From: an uncultured Prevotellaceae bacterium
GTDB lineage: Bacteria > Bacteroidota > Bacteroidia > Bacteroidales > Bacteroidaceae
NCBI GenBank assembly: GCA_946626595.1
Contig: CAMOUQ010000008.1
Coordinates: forward strand, 1 to 50,985
Direction of reading: 5' to 3'
Length of the DNA stretch: 50,985 bases
Position 1 is the stretch's first letter, and every line of letters begins with the position of its first letter. The position numbers and the translations under genes are program-made. Of this stretch, positions 24,904-33,423 are shown one piece after another. The notes under the pieces are model-generated. The model was not told the origin of the DNA and searched no databases. It saw only the letters and a program-made list of their open reading frames with translations.

Positions 24904-25806
24904 ATGCGTAGTTTGAAGTTTCTGACATTAGTAGTGGCCGCCATGTTGTGCATGACGGCCACTGCCGCCTCCAAAAAGAAGGCAAAGAAGACGGCCGTAG
25001 TCGTAGAGAAGGTCGACACCATCTCTGCCCGTGATTTCAGTTACCTCTTCGGTCGTGCCAACACCAACGGCCTGAAGAATTACCTCGTTCAGCGTCTGGG
25101 CGTCGATACCACCTACATGGCCGACTTCGTCCAGGGATTCGATGCTAAGCAAATGACCGAGGCCGACCGCCGCCTGAAGGCTCGCCTGGCCGGTATGGAA
25201 ATCCGCGAACAGGTGGAGAACCAGATCATTCCCCAGATATCGCGACAGATAGACGATTCGCTGCAGATACTCCAGCGCGAGCAGTTCGTGGCTGGTTTCC
25301 GCGCCGGTATCTCTGGACAGAACGACCTCATGCCCAACGTCACTGCCGACAGTGCCCAGACCGTTATCCGCAAGCAGATGGAATACTACCAGACGGCCAT
25401 GATGGAGCGCAAGTACGGCGAGAACCGTCGTCAGGGCGAAGCCTTCCTGGCCCAGAATGCCAAGAAGGATAGCGTCAAGGTGACTCCCAGCGGTCTCCAG
25501 TACAAGGTGCTCGTGCAGGGCACCGGCGAAGTGCCCACCGCCACCAGTCGCGTCAAGGTGAACTACGAGGGTCGTCTGCTGGACGGCACTGTCTTCGACA
25601 GCTCGTACAAGCGCAACGAGCCCTCCACCTTCGGTTGCAACCAGGTCATCAAGGGTTGGACCGAGGCCCTCACCATGATGCCTGTCGGTTCGAAGTGGGA
25701 ACTCTACATCCCTCAGCAACTGGCCTACGGCTCGCAGGACAAGGGCACCATCAAACCCTTCTCCATGCTCATCTTCACCGTCGAGCTGCTCAGCATCGAG
25801 AAGTAA
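24904..25806 (+). CDS. FKBP-type peptidyl-prolyl isomerase, periplasmic
   Basis: This 300-residue paralog of the preceding lipoprotein has a cleavable signal peptide (MRSLKFLTLVVAAMLCMTAT then AAS) without a standard lipobox. A lysine-rich linker is followed by a Mip-like helical domain (about 40-190) and an FKBP domain (about 205-300) with VNYEGRLLDGTVFDSSYKR, QVIKGW, LAYGSQDKGTIKPFSMLIF and TVELLSIEK. It begins 3 bases after the stop of the previous gene, so the two are co-translated. The two shared ancestry recently enough that their last residues LLSIEK are the same. A strong terminator follows. Confidence 0.93.
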   Translation: MRSLKFLTLVVAAMLCMTATAASKKKAKKTAVVVEKVDTISARDFSYLFGRANTNGLKNYLVQRLGVDTTYMADFVQGFDAKQMTEADRRLKARLAGMEIREQVENQIIPQISRQIDDSLQILQREQFVAGFRAGISGQNDLMPNVTADSAQTVIRKQMEYYQTAMMERKYGENRRQGEAFLAQNAKKDSVKVTPSGLQYKVLVQGTGEVPTATSRVKVNYEGRLLDGTVFDSSYKRNEPSTFGCNQVIKGWTEALTMMPVGSKWELYIPQQLAYGSQDKGTIKPFSMLIFTVELLSIEK

Positions 25807-25830
25807 ATCATTCCGACACTCTTAACCTTT

Positions 25831-25867
25831 AGGGGATGCGCCAGCCTTGGCGCATCCCCTTTTTTTT
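25831..25867 (+). terminator. Strong Rho-independent terminator of the FKBP cluster
   Basis: AGGGGATGCGCCA is perfectly inverted as TGGCGCATCCCCT around a 4-base loop (25831-25860), followed by a run of seven T. It lies 25 bases past the last FKBP stop. Confidence 0.95.
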
Positions 25868-25967
25868 ATCCTTACTTGACGTATTTCGCCCCTCAGACAT
25901 GCAAATTTGCCGTCTCCGTTTTGCAAATTTGCACCTTTCCGTATGTAAACTTGACAGGCTCCCGACG

Positions 25968-26063
25968 GAAAGTTCCGCCATCGGCGGCGTCCGTACGTTC
26001 ATCGTCGATGTCCGTACATCCATCGTCGGTGGCCGTCCGTTCATCGCCGATGGCGGAACTTTC
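25968..26063. repeat. 19-bp perfect inverted repeat enclosing three 21-bp tandem units
   Basis: GAAAGTTCCGCCATCGGCG at 25968-25986 is exactly inverted at 26045-26063. Between and into the right arm are three imperfect 21-base units (25989-26009, 26010-26030, 26031-26051) of the type GTCCGTACGTTCATCGTCGA. It lies in the 449-base gap between the FKBP terminator and the CotH gene, where no credible gene is seen. Confidence 0.85.
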
Positions 26064-26194
26064 TCTCACTTAATCGTATCATTGGGACGTTGTCCCGAAG
26101 ATACTCACGTTCGGAAAAAACAAAATTTTTTTGCTTTTTCTCTCACTTAATCGTATCATTGGGGCATTGCCCCGAAGATACTCACGTTCGAAAA
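26061..26194 (+). repeat. Two tandem hairpin repeats upstream of the CotH gene
   Basis: Two roughly 57-base copies (26061-26117 and 26138-26194), 77 bases apart, share CTCACTTAATCGTATCATTG and GAAGATACTCACGTTCG. Between these lies a hairpin: GGGACGTTGTCCC in the first copy and GGGGCATTGCCCC in the second. The stem change A-T to G-C is compensatory. The outer TATC/GATA can extend the stem. A third, partial copy forms the CotH promoter. Confidence 0.8.
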
Positions 26195-26206
26195 TGTTCA
26201 AACATG

Positions 26207-26238
26207 TTTGGCATTTTGCTCACTTAATCGTATCTTTG
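26207..26238 (+). promoter_or_regulatory. CotH gene promoter
   Basis: TTTG (26207-26210) and TATCTTTG (26231-26238) are spaced by exactly 20 bases, a perfect match to the Bacteroidales consensus. The start should be near 26245, giving a very short leader. The surrounding 51 bases closely match the promoter at 43034-43065. Confidence 0.85.
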
Positions 26239-26255
26239 CAGCGGAAAGATTGAAA

Positions 26256-28340
26256 ATGATGGCAGTACGTCGTAAAACCGTTGGGCTCCTGGTTGTATTC
26301 CTGTGCTTGTTCGTCACTCACGCAGTGGCGCAGGAACACGTGCGCCTGACGAATCTGCCGCACGTCTACATCGAAACATTCTCGGGCCGAAGCATAACGA
26401 GTAAGGACAACTATGTGCTGGCCCGCATGTGGATGGTCAGCGAACGCGACAGCGTGCAGTTCTTCGACTCGCTGGAGATACGCGGTCGGGGCAATGCCAC
26501 CTGGGGCCTGGCAAAGAAGCCCTACAAACTGAAGTTCCACGAAAAAGAAAAACTCCTGGGCAAGGGCTACGCCAATACAAAGAAGTGGACCCTGCTGGCC
26601 AACCACGGCGACAAGTCGCTCATACGCAATGCTGTAACCACCGCCTTGGGCCAGTTCGTGGGACTGAAGTTCAACCCCGCAGCCAAGTTTGTCGACCTTA
26701 CGCTCAATAATAAATATGTAGGCACCTACCAGTTTTCGGACCATGTGGATGTACGTCCCCACCGGGTGAATGTCGTGGAGCAGGACCTGCCCCTGACCGA
26801 GGAGAGCAACATCACCGGGGGCTACCTGCTGGAGGCAGACGGCTTCGCCGACTTCCAGAACGGCCGCTCGGGCTTCTACACCAGTGTGAAGAGCGTGCCC
26901 ATCCGCATCCACTATCCCGACGAGGACGACATCCAGACCAGCCAGTACCGATACATCCGCAACTCCGTCTACGACTTCGAGCAGCGCCTCTTTGCCGCCG
27001 ACTTCGCCGACCCCGTCGACGGCTATCGGCCGCGAGTCGACAGCCTCTCCCTGGCCGACTGGTACGTCACCTGTGAGGTCAGCGGCAACCCCGATGCCTT
27101 CTGGTCGACCTATTTCTACAAGCAGCAGGACGACGACCGCCTCTACTGGGGTCCCCTCTGGGACAACGACATCGCCTACGGCAACGACAACCGCATCGGC
27201 GACACCCGTCGGCAGTTGATGCGCGACGTCGGTTTCGGTTCCACCGTCCTGGGCCCTTGGGCCAAACGCCTGTGGCAGGACGAGTGGTTCGTCCGTCTCG
27301 TCAACCGTCGCCTGCAGCAGGTGAACGATGCCGGCCTGACCGACTTCATGCTGGCCAAGGTCGACAGCCTGGCCCAACTGCTGCAGAGGTCGCAGCAACT
27401 GAACTACCAGCGCTGGGGCATCAGCACCCGCACGCTGCGCGAATGCGTTCTCTACAGCACCTACGACCAGTACATCAGCGACCTGCGCTCGTATATCAGC
27501 GCCCACATACCCTATCTGGTGGAGACCTTTGCATCCTACCTGCCAGAGAAACCCACGCCAGAGCCGCAGCCCGACCCCAAGGTGCCCGACTTCCAGGCCG
27601 ACACGCTGGCCTGCTATGCCATCCGCAACGTGGCCACCGGCACCGCCTTCGACCTGGATGCCGGGGCTGCCAACGTCTGTGCCAACGCCCCCGATGCGGA
27701 CAGTCATAGTCAGCAGTGGAACATCCGACCGCTGGCCTGCGGATACATGCACATCACCAACCGCCTGACCGGTCAGGCCCTGAACGACCCCACCACGGGC
27801 GAGCCCACGGCCACCACGGCCACCGGCACGGCCCTGAACCTGGCCCCTGCCGACTCGCTCGACACCCGCCAGCAGTGGGACATCGTCGGACAGTCCGGCG
27901 GCTGCTGGAATTTGGTCAACCGCTTCAGCCAACACGCTGCCAACCTGAGCGGCGGCAATGCTGCCAACGGGGCGCGCATCATCAGCTACACCAGCGACGA
28001 GCGCAACAGTACGTCCAACAACCGCCTCTGGACCATCGCCGTAGCCGACCGCCTGACGGACGGCATCGACAGCATAGTCCCGGACGGGACCGTCGACGAG
28101 GGGCCGGAGGCCGATTTTGACTACGCCCTGGCCTACGACGCTGCAGGCGCCCGCCTCCACTTCGGGGCCGACGACATCGCCCGGCTCAACTTCATGGTTC
28201 GTCTCTACGACCGCTCGGGGCGTCTGCTCCGCACCTTCCGAGCCTCCGAGTCGTGCGACCTTTCGGCTCTGCCTCGCGGCCTGTATGTTGTCTCGTGGGA
28301 CCTCCGGGGCCGACGCCACAGCGCCAAGTTCCTGAAATAA
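26256..28340 (+). CDS. CotH kinase family secreted protein with RICIN-like domain
   Basis: This protein of about 694 residues could start at either of two adjacent ATGs (26256 or 26259); an in-frame ATG at 26208 lies inside the promoter and is rejected. A signal peptide (to AVAQ) is followed by a CotH domain (about 25-430). Recognisable parts are SLEIRGRGNATWGLAKKPYK, KKWTLLANHGDKSLIRNA, YVGTYQFSDHVDV, GGYLLEADG and the acidic LYWGPLWDNDIAYGND. A Pro-rich linker and a beta-trefoil-like QQWNIRP/RLWTIA region (about 445-620) follow. The tail RLYDRSGRLLRTF then LPRGLYVVSWDLRG resembles type IX sorting domains. CotH proteins are atypical kinases known from spore coats, with unknown targets in Bacteroidetes. 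It is monocistronic. Confidence 0.85.
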   Translation: MMAVRRKTVGLLVVFLCLFVTHAVAQEHVRLTNLPHVYIETFSGRSITSKDNYVLARMWMVSERDSVQFFDSLEIRGRGNATWGLAKKPYKLKFHEKEKLLGKGYANTKKWTLLANHGDKSLIRNAVTTALGQFVGLKFNPAAKFVDLTLNNKYVGTYQFSDHVDVRPHRVNVVEQDLPLTEESNITGGYLLEADGFADFQNGRSGFYTSVKSVPIRIHYPDEDDIQTSQYRYIRNSVYDFEQRLFAADFADPVDGYRPRVDSLSLADWYVTCEVSGNPDAFWSTYFYKQQDDDRLYWGPLWDNDIAYGNDNRIGDTRRQLMRDVGFGSTVLGPWAKRLWQDEWFVRLVNRRLQQVNDAGLTDFMLAKVDSLAQLLQRSQQLNYQRWGISTRTLRECVLYSTYDQYISDLRSYISAHIPYLVETFASYLPEKPTPEPQPDPKVPDFQADTLACYAIRNVATGTAFDLDAGAANVCANAPDADSHSQQWNIRPLACGYMHITNRLTGQALNDPTTGEPTATTATGTALNLAPADSLDTRQQWDIVGQSGGCWNLVNRFSQHAANLSGGNAANGARIISYTSDERNSTSNNRLWTIAVADRLTDGIDSIVPDGTVDEGPEADFDYALAYDAAGARLHFGADDIARLNFMVRLYDRSGRLLRTFRASESCDLSALPRGLYVVSWDLRGRRHSAKFLK

Positions 28341-28477
28341 CCCTTTTTGCAGGAAAACTTGCAATCCGTAAGTTCCGATATGTAGATTTTCGGACGTTTC
28401 TGCTTACTTTTTATGCAAATTACGCCCCGAAATCTTAAAAAAATTAAATAAACCGTAAAAAATATAAAAATAAACAT

Positions 28478-28485
28478 TAACTTTG
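28478..28485 (+). promoter_or_regulatory. -7 promoter box of OmpA-like gene 1
   Basis: TAACTTTG lies in a very AT-rich stretch, with the likely start near 28492, 31 bases before the first ATG. No TTTG is present at the -33 position. Confidence 0.55.
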
Positions 28486-28522
28486 CTGCCACTAATGTTT
28501 TATTTTAATATGTATTAATGGT

Positions 28523-30358
28523 ATGAACATGAAACGACTGAAATCCTGCATGTTTATGGGTCTGCTGCTGGCAGGTGCCATGACCGTCAACGCACAAGAT
28601 GCTGACGAAAAAGACTACAAAGCTTTGCCCTACATGTTTGTTGGTGTCCAAGGCGGGGTGCAAAACACGTTCAACACTGAATTTAACAATCTGAAGACAT
28701 TCACTCCGACCATGAGTCTCAGCTTCGGCCGCATGTTCAGTCCGGTGGTTGGTGCACGCCTCCACTTCAACGGCGTCTGGGACAAGTCGGGCGTCAACTA
28801 TCCGCTGCTGAGCGACGACGGCCACTACAAGTACAACTACGTGACCGGAAGCTTAGACGCCCTGGTGAATCTATGCACGCTGTTCGGCAAGAAGGACTGG
28901 TATCCCGTCAACCTCTACTTCGTCGGCGGTCTGGGTGCTAACTATGCCTTCGAGAACTACGGCCGCAGCGAGGCCGCAGCTCCCGGCAGCGACATGATGT
29001 ATGCCGACAACGACAGCCGATGGGCATTCAACGGCCGCGTGGGCCTGGGACTGGAGATTCCCATCGTGCGCTGGCTCAGTTTCAACCTCGAAGGCGACCT
29101 GAACGCACGTTTCGTGGGCAAGAACGAAGTCTTCAACGACGACCTCTTGCAGATGACGGCTCAGGCCGGTTTCAACTTTAAGTTCGGCTATAAGAAACCC
29201 AAAGCCGAGGTGGAGGAAGAGGTAATACCTGTTGTAGAGACGACTCGCAACCTGACCCTCTACGAGCAGATGCAGAACACCGTGGACAACCGCATGAACG
29301 TCTGGATGAAGCGTCTGAGCGGTGAGAGCCAGGCCGACTTCCTGAACCGTACGTCGGAGGAGAACATCAAGACCCAGCGTCTGACTTACACCAAGGAAGT
29401 GTCTACCGAGATGGCCAATGACCGTGCCAACTCCACCGTCCGCGACCTTCGGTACAACAGCGCTTCGCAGAAGTTAGGTGTCCAGTTTGCCGACATGCCC
29501 TCCATCACGCTCAACGTGCCCAAGGAGGACATCAAGAGCATTAAGAATGCTCGTGACCTGAAGTTCACCAACACCGTCTACAACCTGAACCCCGGCGACA
29601 AGTTCGAGGTGCTCTACACCGAAGTGCTGAACCCCAGCACCGGCAAGAAGTACACCTACGTCAGCACCCGCGACGGCAAGTTCGTGCAGACCGACGGCTA
29701 CATGCCTCTGTCGGCCGTGCAGCAGGACATTATCAACAATGAGCGCCTGCAGGCCGTAGCCACCAACATGGTGCGCGAGGCCAAGGAGAAGAGCATCCTC
29801 TCCGACAATACCACGGTGACCGTGAAGGCCGAGCCCGTGTCTGCAGCTAATGGCAAGACCGACTACAAGGTGACCTACACCTACGACGTGAAGGACGGCT
29901 TCAGCGTGAAGGACGACTTCGGTCCCGGTAAGTACGAAGCCGAGAAGTCTGCTGCCTCCACCGTCATGCTGAACATCATCAAGCAGACCATCCGCGATGA
30001 GTTCTCCAAGTACGCCAAGGCCGGCAATACTGTCGACCTCAAGCTGAAGGGCTCGGCCGATGCCTCTCCCGTCCGCGGCAAGATAGCCTACAACGGACAG
30101 TACGGCGACATCAAGGACAAGACTGTGAAGGTGAACGGCAAGGACGAAAAGATGACCGTGACCCGCGCCAGCGGCATCACCAGCAACGAGCAGTTGTCGC
30201 TGGTACGTGCCGTCAGCGTGAAGAACTACATCGTGAAGAACGTCGAGGCCCTGAAGGGCATGAAGGTGAACGACAGCTACGAGGTGGAGGTATCCTCCGA
30301 CGAGGGTTCTCAGTTCCGCCGCGTTGCCGTCGAATTCCTCTTCCATGAGGCTTTCTGA
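28523..30358 (+). CDS. OmpA-like outer membrane protein, copy 1
   Basis: This 611-residue protein (or 609 from the second ATG at 28529) has a signal peptide ending TVNAQ. A small outer-membrane barrel (about 25-225) contains YMFVGVQGGVQNTFNT, VVGARLHFNGVWD and LQMTAQAGFNFKFGYKKP. A conserved linker (about 240-470) begins LTLYEQMQNTVDNRMNVWMK. The OmpA-like C-terminal domain (about 500-611) contains VDLKLKGSADASPVRGKIAY, LSLVRAVSVKNYIVKNVEAL and GSQFRRVAVEFLF. The family would tether the outer membrane to peptidoglycan. Its last 764 coding bases before the terminal codons are identical to copy 2, while the barrels differ, pointing to conversion of the anchor half and divergence of the exposed half. 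Confidence 0.85.
   Translation: MNMKRLKSCMFMGLLLAGAMTVNAQDADEKDYKALPYMFVGVQGGVQNTFNTEFNNLKTFTPTMSLSFGRMFSPVVGARLHFNGVWDKSGVNYPLLSDDGHYKYNYVTGSLDALVNLCTLFGKKDWYPVNLYFVGGLGANYAFENYGRSEAAAPGSDMMYADNDSRWAFNGRVGLGLEIPIVRWLSFNLEGDLNARFVGKNEVFNDDLLQMTAQAGFNFKFGYKKPKAEVEEEVIPVVETTRNLTLYEQMQNTVDNRMNVWMKRLSGESQADFLNRTSEENIKTQRLTYTKEVSTEMANDRANSTVRDLRYNSASQKLGVQFADMPSITLNVPKEDIKSIKNARDLKFTNTVYNLNPGDKFEVLYTEVLNPSTGKKYTYVSTRDGKFVQTDGYMPLSAVQQDIINNERLQAVATNMVREAKEKSILSDNTTVTVKAEPVSAANGKTDYKVTYTYDVKDGFSVKDDFGPGKYEAEKSAASTVMLNIIKQTIRDEFSKYAKAGNTVDLKLKGSADASPVRGKIAYNGQYGDIKDKTVKVNGKDEKMTVTRASGITSNEQLSLVRAVSVKNYIVKNVEALKGMKVNDSYEVEVSSDEGSQFRRVAVEFLFHEAF
29567..30330 (+). repeat. 764-bp block identical to 32610-33373
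   Basis: Every base I compared, including synonymous positions, is identical to the block 3043 bases downstream. Mismatches reappear at 29566/32609 (C versus T) and 30331/33374 (C versus T). Confidence 0.9.
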
Positions 30359-30456
30359 CCTCGGGTGCCACTGAATAATTCGTGAAATTCTCGCACAGCG
30401 AGCGGCAAGCCGATTACGAGAAATTCGTGGTCAATAATTGAGGTATTGTAATAAGT

Positions 30457-30491
30457 AAGAGGCTATGTCGTTCGCTTCGACATAGCCTCTT
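30457..30491. terminator. Bidirectional terminator between convergent genes
   Basis: AAGAGGCTATGTCG is perfectly inverted as CGACATAGCCTCTT around a 7-base loop. It is flanked by CTTTATTTTGG on the plus side, and it separates OmpA-like gene 1 from the convergent lipoprotein gene. Confidence 0.85.
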
Positions 30492-30517
30492 CTTTATTTT
30501 GGTAAAATGTTTCGTGG

Positions 30518-31393
30518 TTACTTCTGAATGATGAGGTAGTGCGTGATGCTCCAGAAGTCGAGTTCGTCGATGATTTGTATTTCCGCCGACTTGTCCTTCT
30601 TGTTCGGGACAATTCTGTACGAATCAGACGGATGCTGCGACTTGATGGTCGGTTTTTCGCTGTCGACGTGTATGCTCTTCACCTGGCGGATGTCAACCTT
30701 GTTGAAGAGTTCGGGATTGATGTTGTTGGCATTAACCTTCGATTTGCCTAAAAGTTTTCCGCTCAGCACACCGGCAGCCTTCAGTTCCTTGCTGGTGCCA
30801 ATGATGTAGTAAGCCTCGTTCAGCATCTCCTGTGCCACGCTGATGGCCTCCTGCTGCGAGCTGACGGTGCTCTCGAGGGCGGAGTTGCTGTTGTAGAGCT
30901 GTGTCACCTTGGCCTGGAGTTGGGCAATGTCGAAGTTGTTCTGCTCCAGCATGTTCTGCAGTTCCTGTATCTGTGCGTCCTTGGCTTCGATCTGCTTGTT
31001 CAGGTAACTGATGACGTTGGCCATCTTGGCCATCTCCCGACCGTTGGAGAGCAGTTGCTGTTCCAGTTGGCCGAGACGTTCGCGTTGGTGCTGCAGCACG
31101 GTTTTGTAGCCGTCGAGGTCCTGGCGTATGCTTTCCTTCGTCATCGTTCCCTCGCGGTTGGTGGTCACTCGGATGATGGTGCTGTCGGCCATGGCCAGAC
31201 TGTCGATGCTCTCGGTGATGAGCGAGAGGCAACTCTGGCTGTAGTCAAGTTCCTGAGCCTGGTTCTCCACGAGGCTGTTCAGCGAGTCTATCTGCGCCTG
31301 CAGACTGCTGGTTTTGCCATCCGAACAGGATGTCAGTGCCACCATGCTGCCAGCAATGAGCAGCGGTGCCATGAAAAGGTGTTTTTTTCTCAT
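30518..31393 (-). CDS. Coiled-coil lipoprotein resembling the Cbp1 collagen-binding adhesin family
   Basis: This 291-residue lipoprotein has the signal MRKKHLFMAPLLIAGSMVAL followed by the lipobox TSCS (Cys23). A long heptad coiled coil runs about 28-190 (LGQLEQQLLSNGREMAKMAN, then IQELQNMLEQNNFDIAQLQA). The C-terminal globular part contains AYYIIGTSKELKAAGVLSGK and ELDFWSITHYLII. The YYIIGTSKELK and FWS..YL.I pattern recalls Bacteroides Cbp1-type proteins, as I remember them, which bind collagen in B. fragilis. Binding by this protein is inference. It lies on the opposite strand between the two OmpA-like copies, so the duplication flanks it. Confidence 0.7.
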   Translation of the reverse strand: MRKKHLFMAPLLIAGSMVALTSCSDGKTSSLQAQIDSLNSLVENQAQELDYSQSCLSLITESIDSLAMADSTIIRVTTNREGTMTKESIRQDLDGYKTVLQHQRERLGQLEQQLLSNGREMAKMANVISYLNKQIEAKDAQIQELQNMLEQNNFDIAQLQAKVTQLYNSNSALESTVSSQQEAISVAQEMLNEAYYIIGTSKELKAAGVLSGKLLGKSKVNANNINPELFNKVDIRQVKSIHVDSEKPTIKSQHPSDSYRIVPNKKDKSAEIQIIDELDFWSITHYLIIQK

Positions 31394-31432
31394 TTCCCTG
31401 TCGTTTTAGTATTTATAATGGATTCTCGCTGG

Positions 31433-31440
31433 CAAATGTA
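31433..31440 (-). promoter_or_regulatory. -7 promoter box of the Cbp1-like gene
   Basis: TACATTTG on the minus strand fits TAnnTTTG and lies 40 bases upstream of the ATG. The -33 element is not recognisable. Confidence 0.5.
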
Positions 31441-31536
31441 CACAAAAAAATGCGAATACGTCCCCCGTTCGGCTCTTAAAAAACATAAAAACCTATATTT
31501 TTATGTAAAAAAGTATAAAATATGAAAAATAAGCCG

Positions 31537-31544
31537 TATATTTG
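31537..31544 (+). promoter_or_regulatory. -7 promoter box of OmpA-like gene 2
   Basis: TATATTTG fits the consensus. It overlaps an in-frame ATG at 31542, so translation must start at the later ATG (31587). Confidence 0.6.
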
Positions 31545-31586
31545 CATGCGAACTATGAATATATAACTATTAATCCTATTTTGAAC

Positions 31587-33401
31587 ATGAAAAACTTTAG
31601 AAGCAGCTTGGCTCTTATGCTTTTAGCATTGGGCACTTCCGTTGCGTTCGGACAGACGTCGGCGGGAGAGAAGGATTACAAGCGTTTCCCGCACGTCTTC
31701 TTCGGTGTGCAGGGCGGAGGACAGACAACCTTTACCAACTACGATCAGTTGAAACTGATTACCCCCACGGCATCGGTCTACGTAGGTGGATGGTTCATGC
31801 CGTCGGTGGGTGCCCGACTGCATGTCAACGGATTGTGGAACAAGGGCGGATTTGACAACGGGGCGGATTTCAAGTACGACTATCGCTACGTCACCACCAA
31901 CCTGGACCTGATGCTCAACCCCATCACCATATTCGGAAAGAAGGACTACTATCCCGTGAATCTCTATCTCATAGGCGGTATCGGCCTGAACTGTGCATGG
32001 GACAATGGCGATGCCTTTGCCCAGAAAGCATATATGCCCATGGCCTGGGACGGCACCCGTCTGAGCCACAATGCCAGGGTGGGCCTGATGGTGGAATGGA
32101 ACGTTGCCAAGTTCCTGGGCATTAACCTGGAAGTAGATGCCAACAGCCTGAACGACAAATACAACAGCAAGGTTGCCAACAAGGACGACTGGAGCGTGAC
32201 GGCACAGCTGGGTCTGGCCTTCAAGTTCGGATACCGGAAGAACACCCCGGCGAAGGATGTCGCAGTGGTAACGCCTGTGACGGAGGAGCGCAACCTGACC
32301 CTCTACGAACAGATGCAGAACACCGTGGACAACCGCATGAACGTCTGGATGAAGCGCCTGAGCGGTGAGAGCAAGGCCGACTTCCTCAACCGTACGTCGG
32401 AGGAGAACATCAAGACTCAGCGCCTGGCATACACCAAGGAGGTGTCTACCGAGATGGCCAACGACCGTGCCAACTCCACCGTTCGCGACCTTCTGTACAA
32501 CCGCGCCTCGCAAAAACTGGGCGTACAGTTCACCGACATGCCCACCATCACGCTCAGCGTGCCCAAGGAGGACATCAAGAGCTTCAAGAATGCTGGCGAC
32601 CTGAAGTTTACCAACACCGTCTACAACCTGAACCCCGGCGACAAGTTCGAGGTGCTCTACACCGAAGTGCTGAACCCCAGCACCGGCAAGAAGTACACCT
32701 ACGTCAGCACCCGCGACGGCAAGTTCGTGCAGACCGACGGCTACATGCCTCTGTCGGCCGTGCAGCAGGACATTATCAACAATGAGCGCCTGCAGGCCGT
32801 AGCCACCAACATGGTGCGCGAGGCCAAGGAGAAGAGCATCCTCTCCGACAATACCACGGTGACCGTGAAGGCCGAGCCCGTGTCTGCAGCTAATGGCAAG
32901 ACCGACTACAAGGTGACCTACACCTACGACGTGAAGGACGGCTTCAGCGTGAAGGACGACTTCGGTCCCGGTAAGTACGAAGCCGAGAAGTCTGCTGCCT
33001 CCACCGTCATGCTGAACATCATCAAGCAGACCATCCGCGATGAGTTCTCCAAGTACGCCAAGGCCGGCAATACTGTCGACCTCAAGCTGAAGGGCTCGGC
33101 CGATGCCTCTCCCGTCCGCGGCAAGATAGCCTACAACGGACAGTACGGCGACATCAAGGACAAGACTGTGAAGGTGAACGGCAAGGACGAAAAGATGACC
33201 GTGACCCGCGCCAGCGGCATCACCAGCAACGAGCAGTTGTCGCTGGTACGTGCCGTCAGCGTGAAGAACTACATCGTGAAGAACGTCGAGGCCCTGAAGG
33301 GCATGAAGGTGAACGACAGCTACGAGGTGGAGGTATCCTCCGACGAGGGTTCTCAGTTCCGCCGCGTTGCCGTTGAATTCCTCTTCCACGATGCATTCTG
33401 A
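31587..33401 (+). CDS. OmpA-like outer membrane protein, copy 2
   Basis: This 604-residue protein starts at MKNFRSSLALMLLALGTSVA, a clear signal peptide. An earlier in-frame ATG lies inside the promoter box. The N-terminal barrel (about 22-220) resembles copy 1 only in outline: FPHVFFGVQGGGQTTFTNYD, SVGARLHVNGLWNKG, LGLAFKFGYRKN. From LTLYEQMQNTVDNRMNVWMK onward it is nearly identical to copy 1, with the last third identical in DNA. The OmpA-like C-terminal domain is complete. The terminator hairpin is 22 bases after the stop, and the caspase gene starts only 73 bases downstream. The two copies may present different loops on a common peptidoglycan anchor. Confidence 0.85.
   Translation: MKNFRSSLALMLLALGTSVAFGQTSAGEKDYKRFPHVFFGVQGGGQTTFTNYDQLKLITPTASVYVGGWFMPSVGARLHVNGLWNKGGFDNGADFKYDYRYVTTNLDLMLNPITIFGKKDYYPVNLYLIGGIGLNCAWDNGDAFAQKAYMPMAWDGTRLSHNARVGLMVEWNVAKFLGINLEVDANSLNDKYNSKVANKDDWSVTAQLGLAFKFGYRKNTPAKDVAVVTPVTEERNLTLYEQMQNTVDNRMNVWMKRLSGESKADFLNRTSEENIKTQRLAYTKEVSTEMANDRANSTVRDLLYNRASQKLGVQFTDMPTITLSVPKEDIKSFKNAGDLKFTNTVYNLNPGDKFEVLYTEVLNPSTGKKYTYVSTRDGKFVQTDGYMPLSAVQQDIINNERLQAVATNMVREAKEKSILSDNTTVTVKAEPVSAANGKTDYKVTYTYDVKDGFSVKDDFGPGKYEAEKSAASTVMLNIIKQTIRDEFSKYAKAGNTVDLKLKGSADASPVRGKIAYNGQYGDIKDKTVKVNGKDEKMTVTRASGITSNEQLSLVRAVSVKNYIVKNVEALKGMKVNDSYEVEVSSDEGSQFRRVAVEFLFHDAF
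32610..33373 (+). repeat. 764-bp block identical to 29567-30330
   Basis: This is the second copy of the identical block, covering the 3' part of OmpA-like gene 2. Confidence 0.9.
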
Positions 33402-33423
33402 GCCACATCTGACATAACGAAAG

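Noticed and set aside
25829..26150. Frames on both strands with heptapeptide repeats (such as VRTSTMN) in the gap before CotH
   Set aside because: They arise from 21-bp tandem DNA units and begin within or next to a terminator; no promoter or family is seen.
26220..28364. A 714-codon minus-strand frame opposite CotH, and similar long frames opposite the OmpA-like genes
   Set aside because: They are shadows of strongly biased coding sequence; the plus-strand products have signal peptides and known domains.
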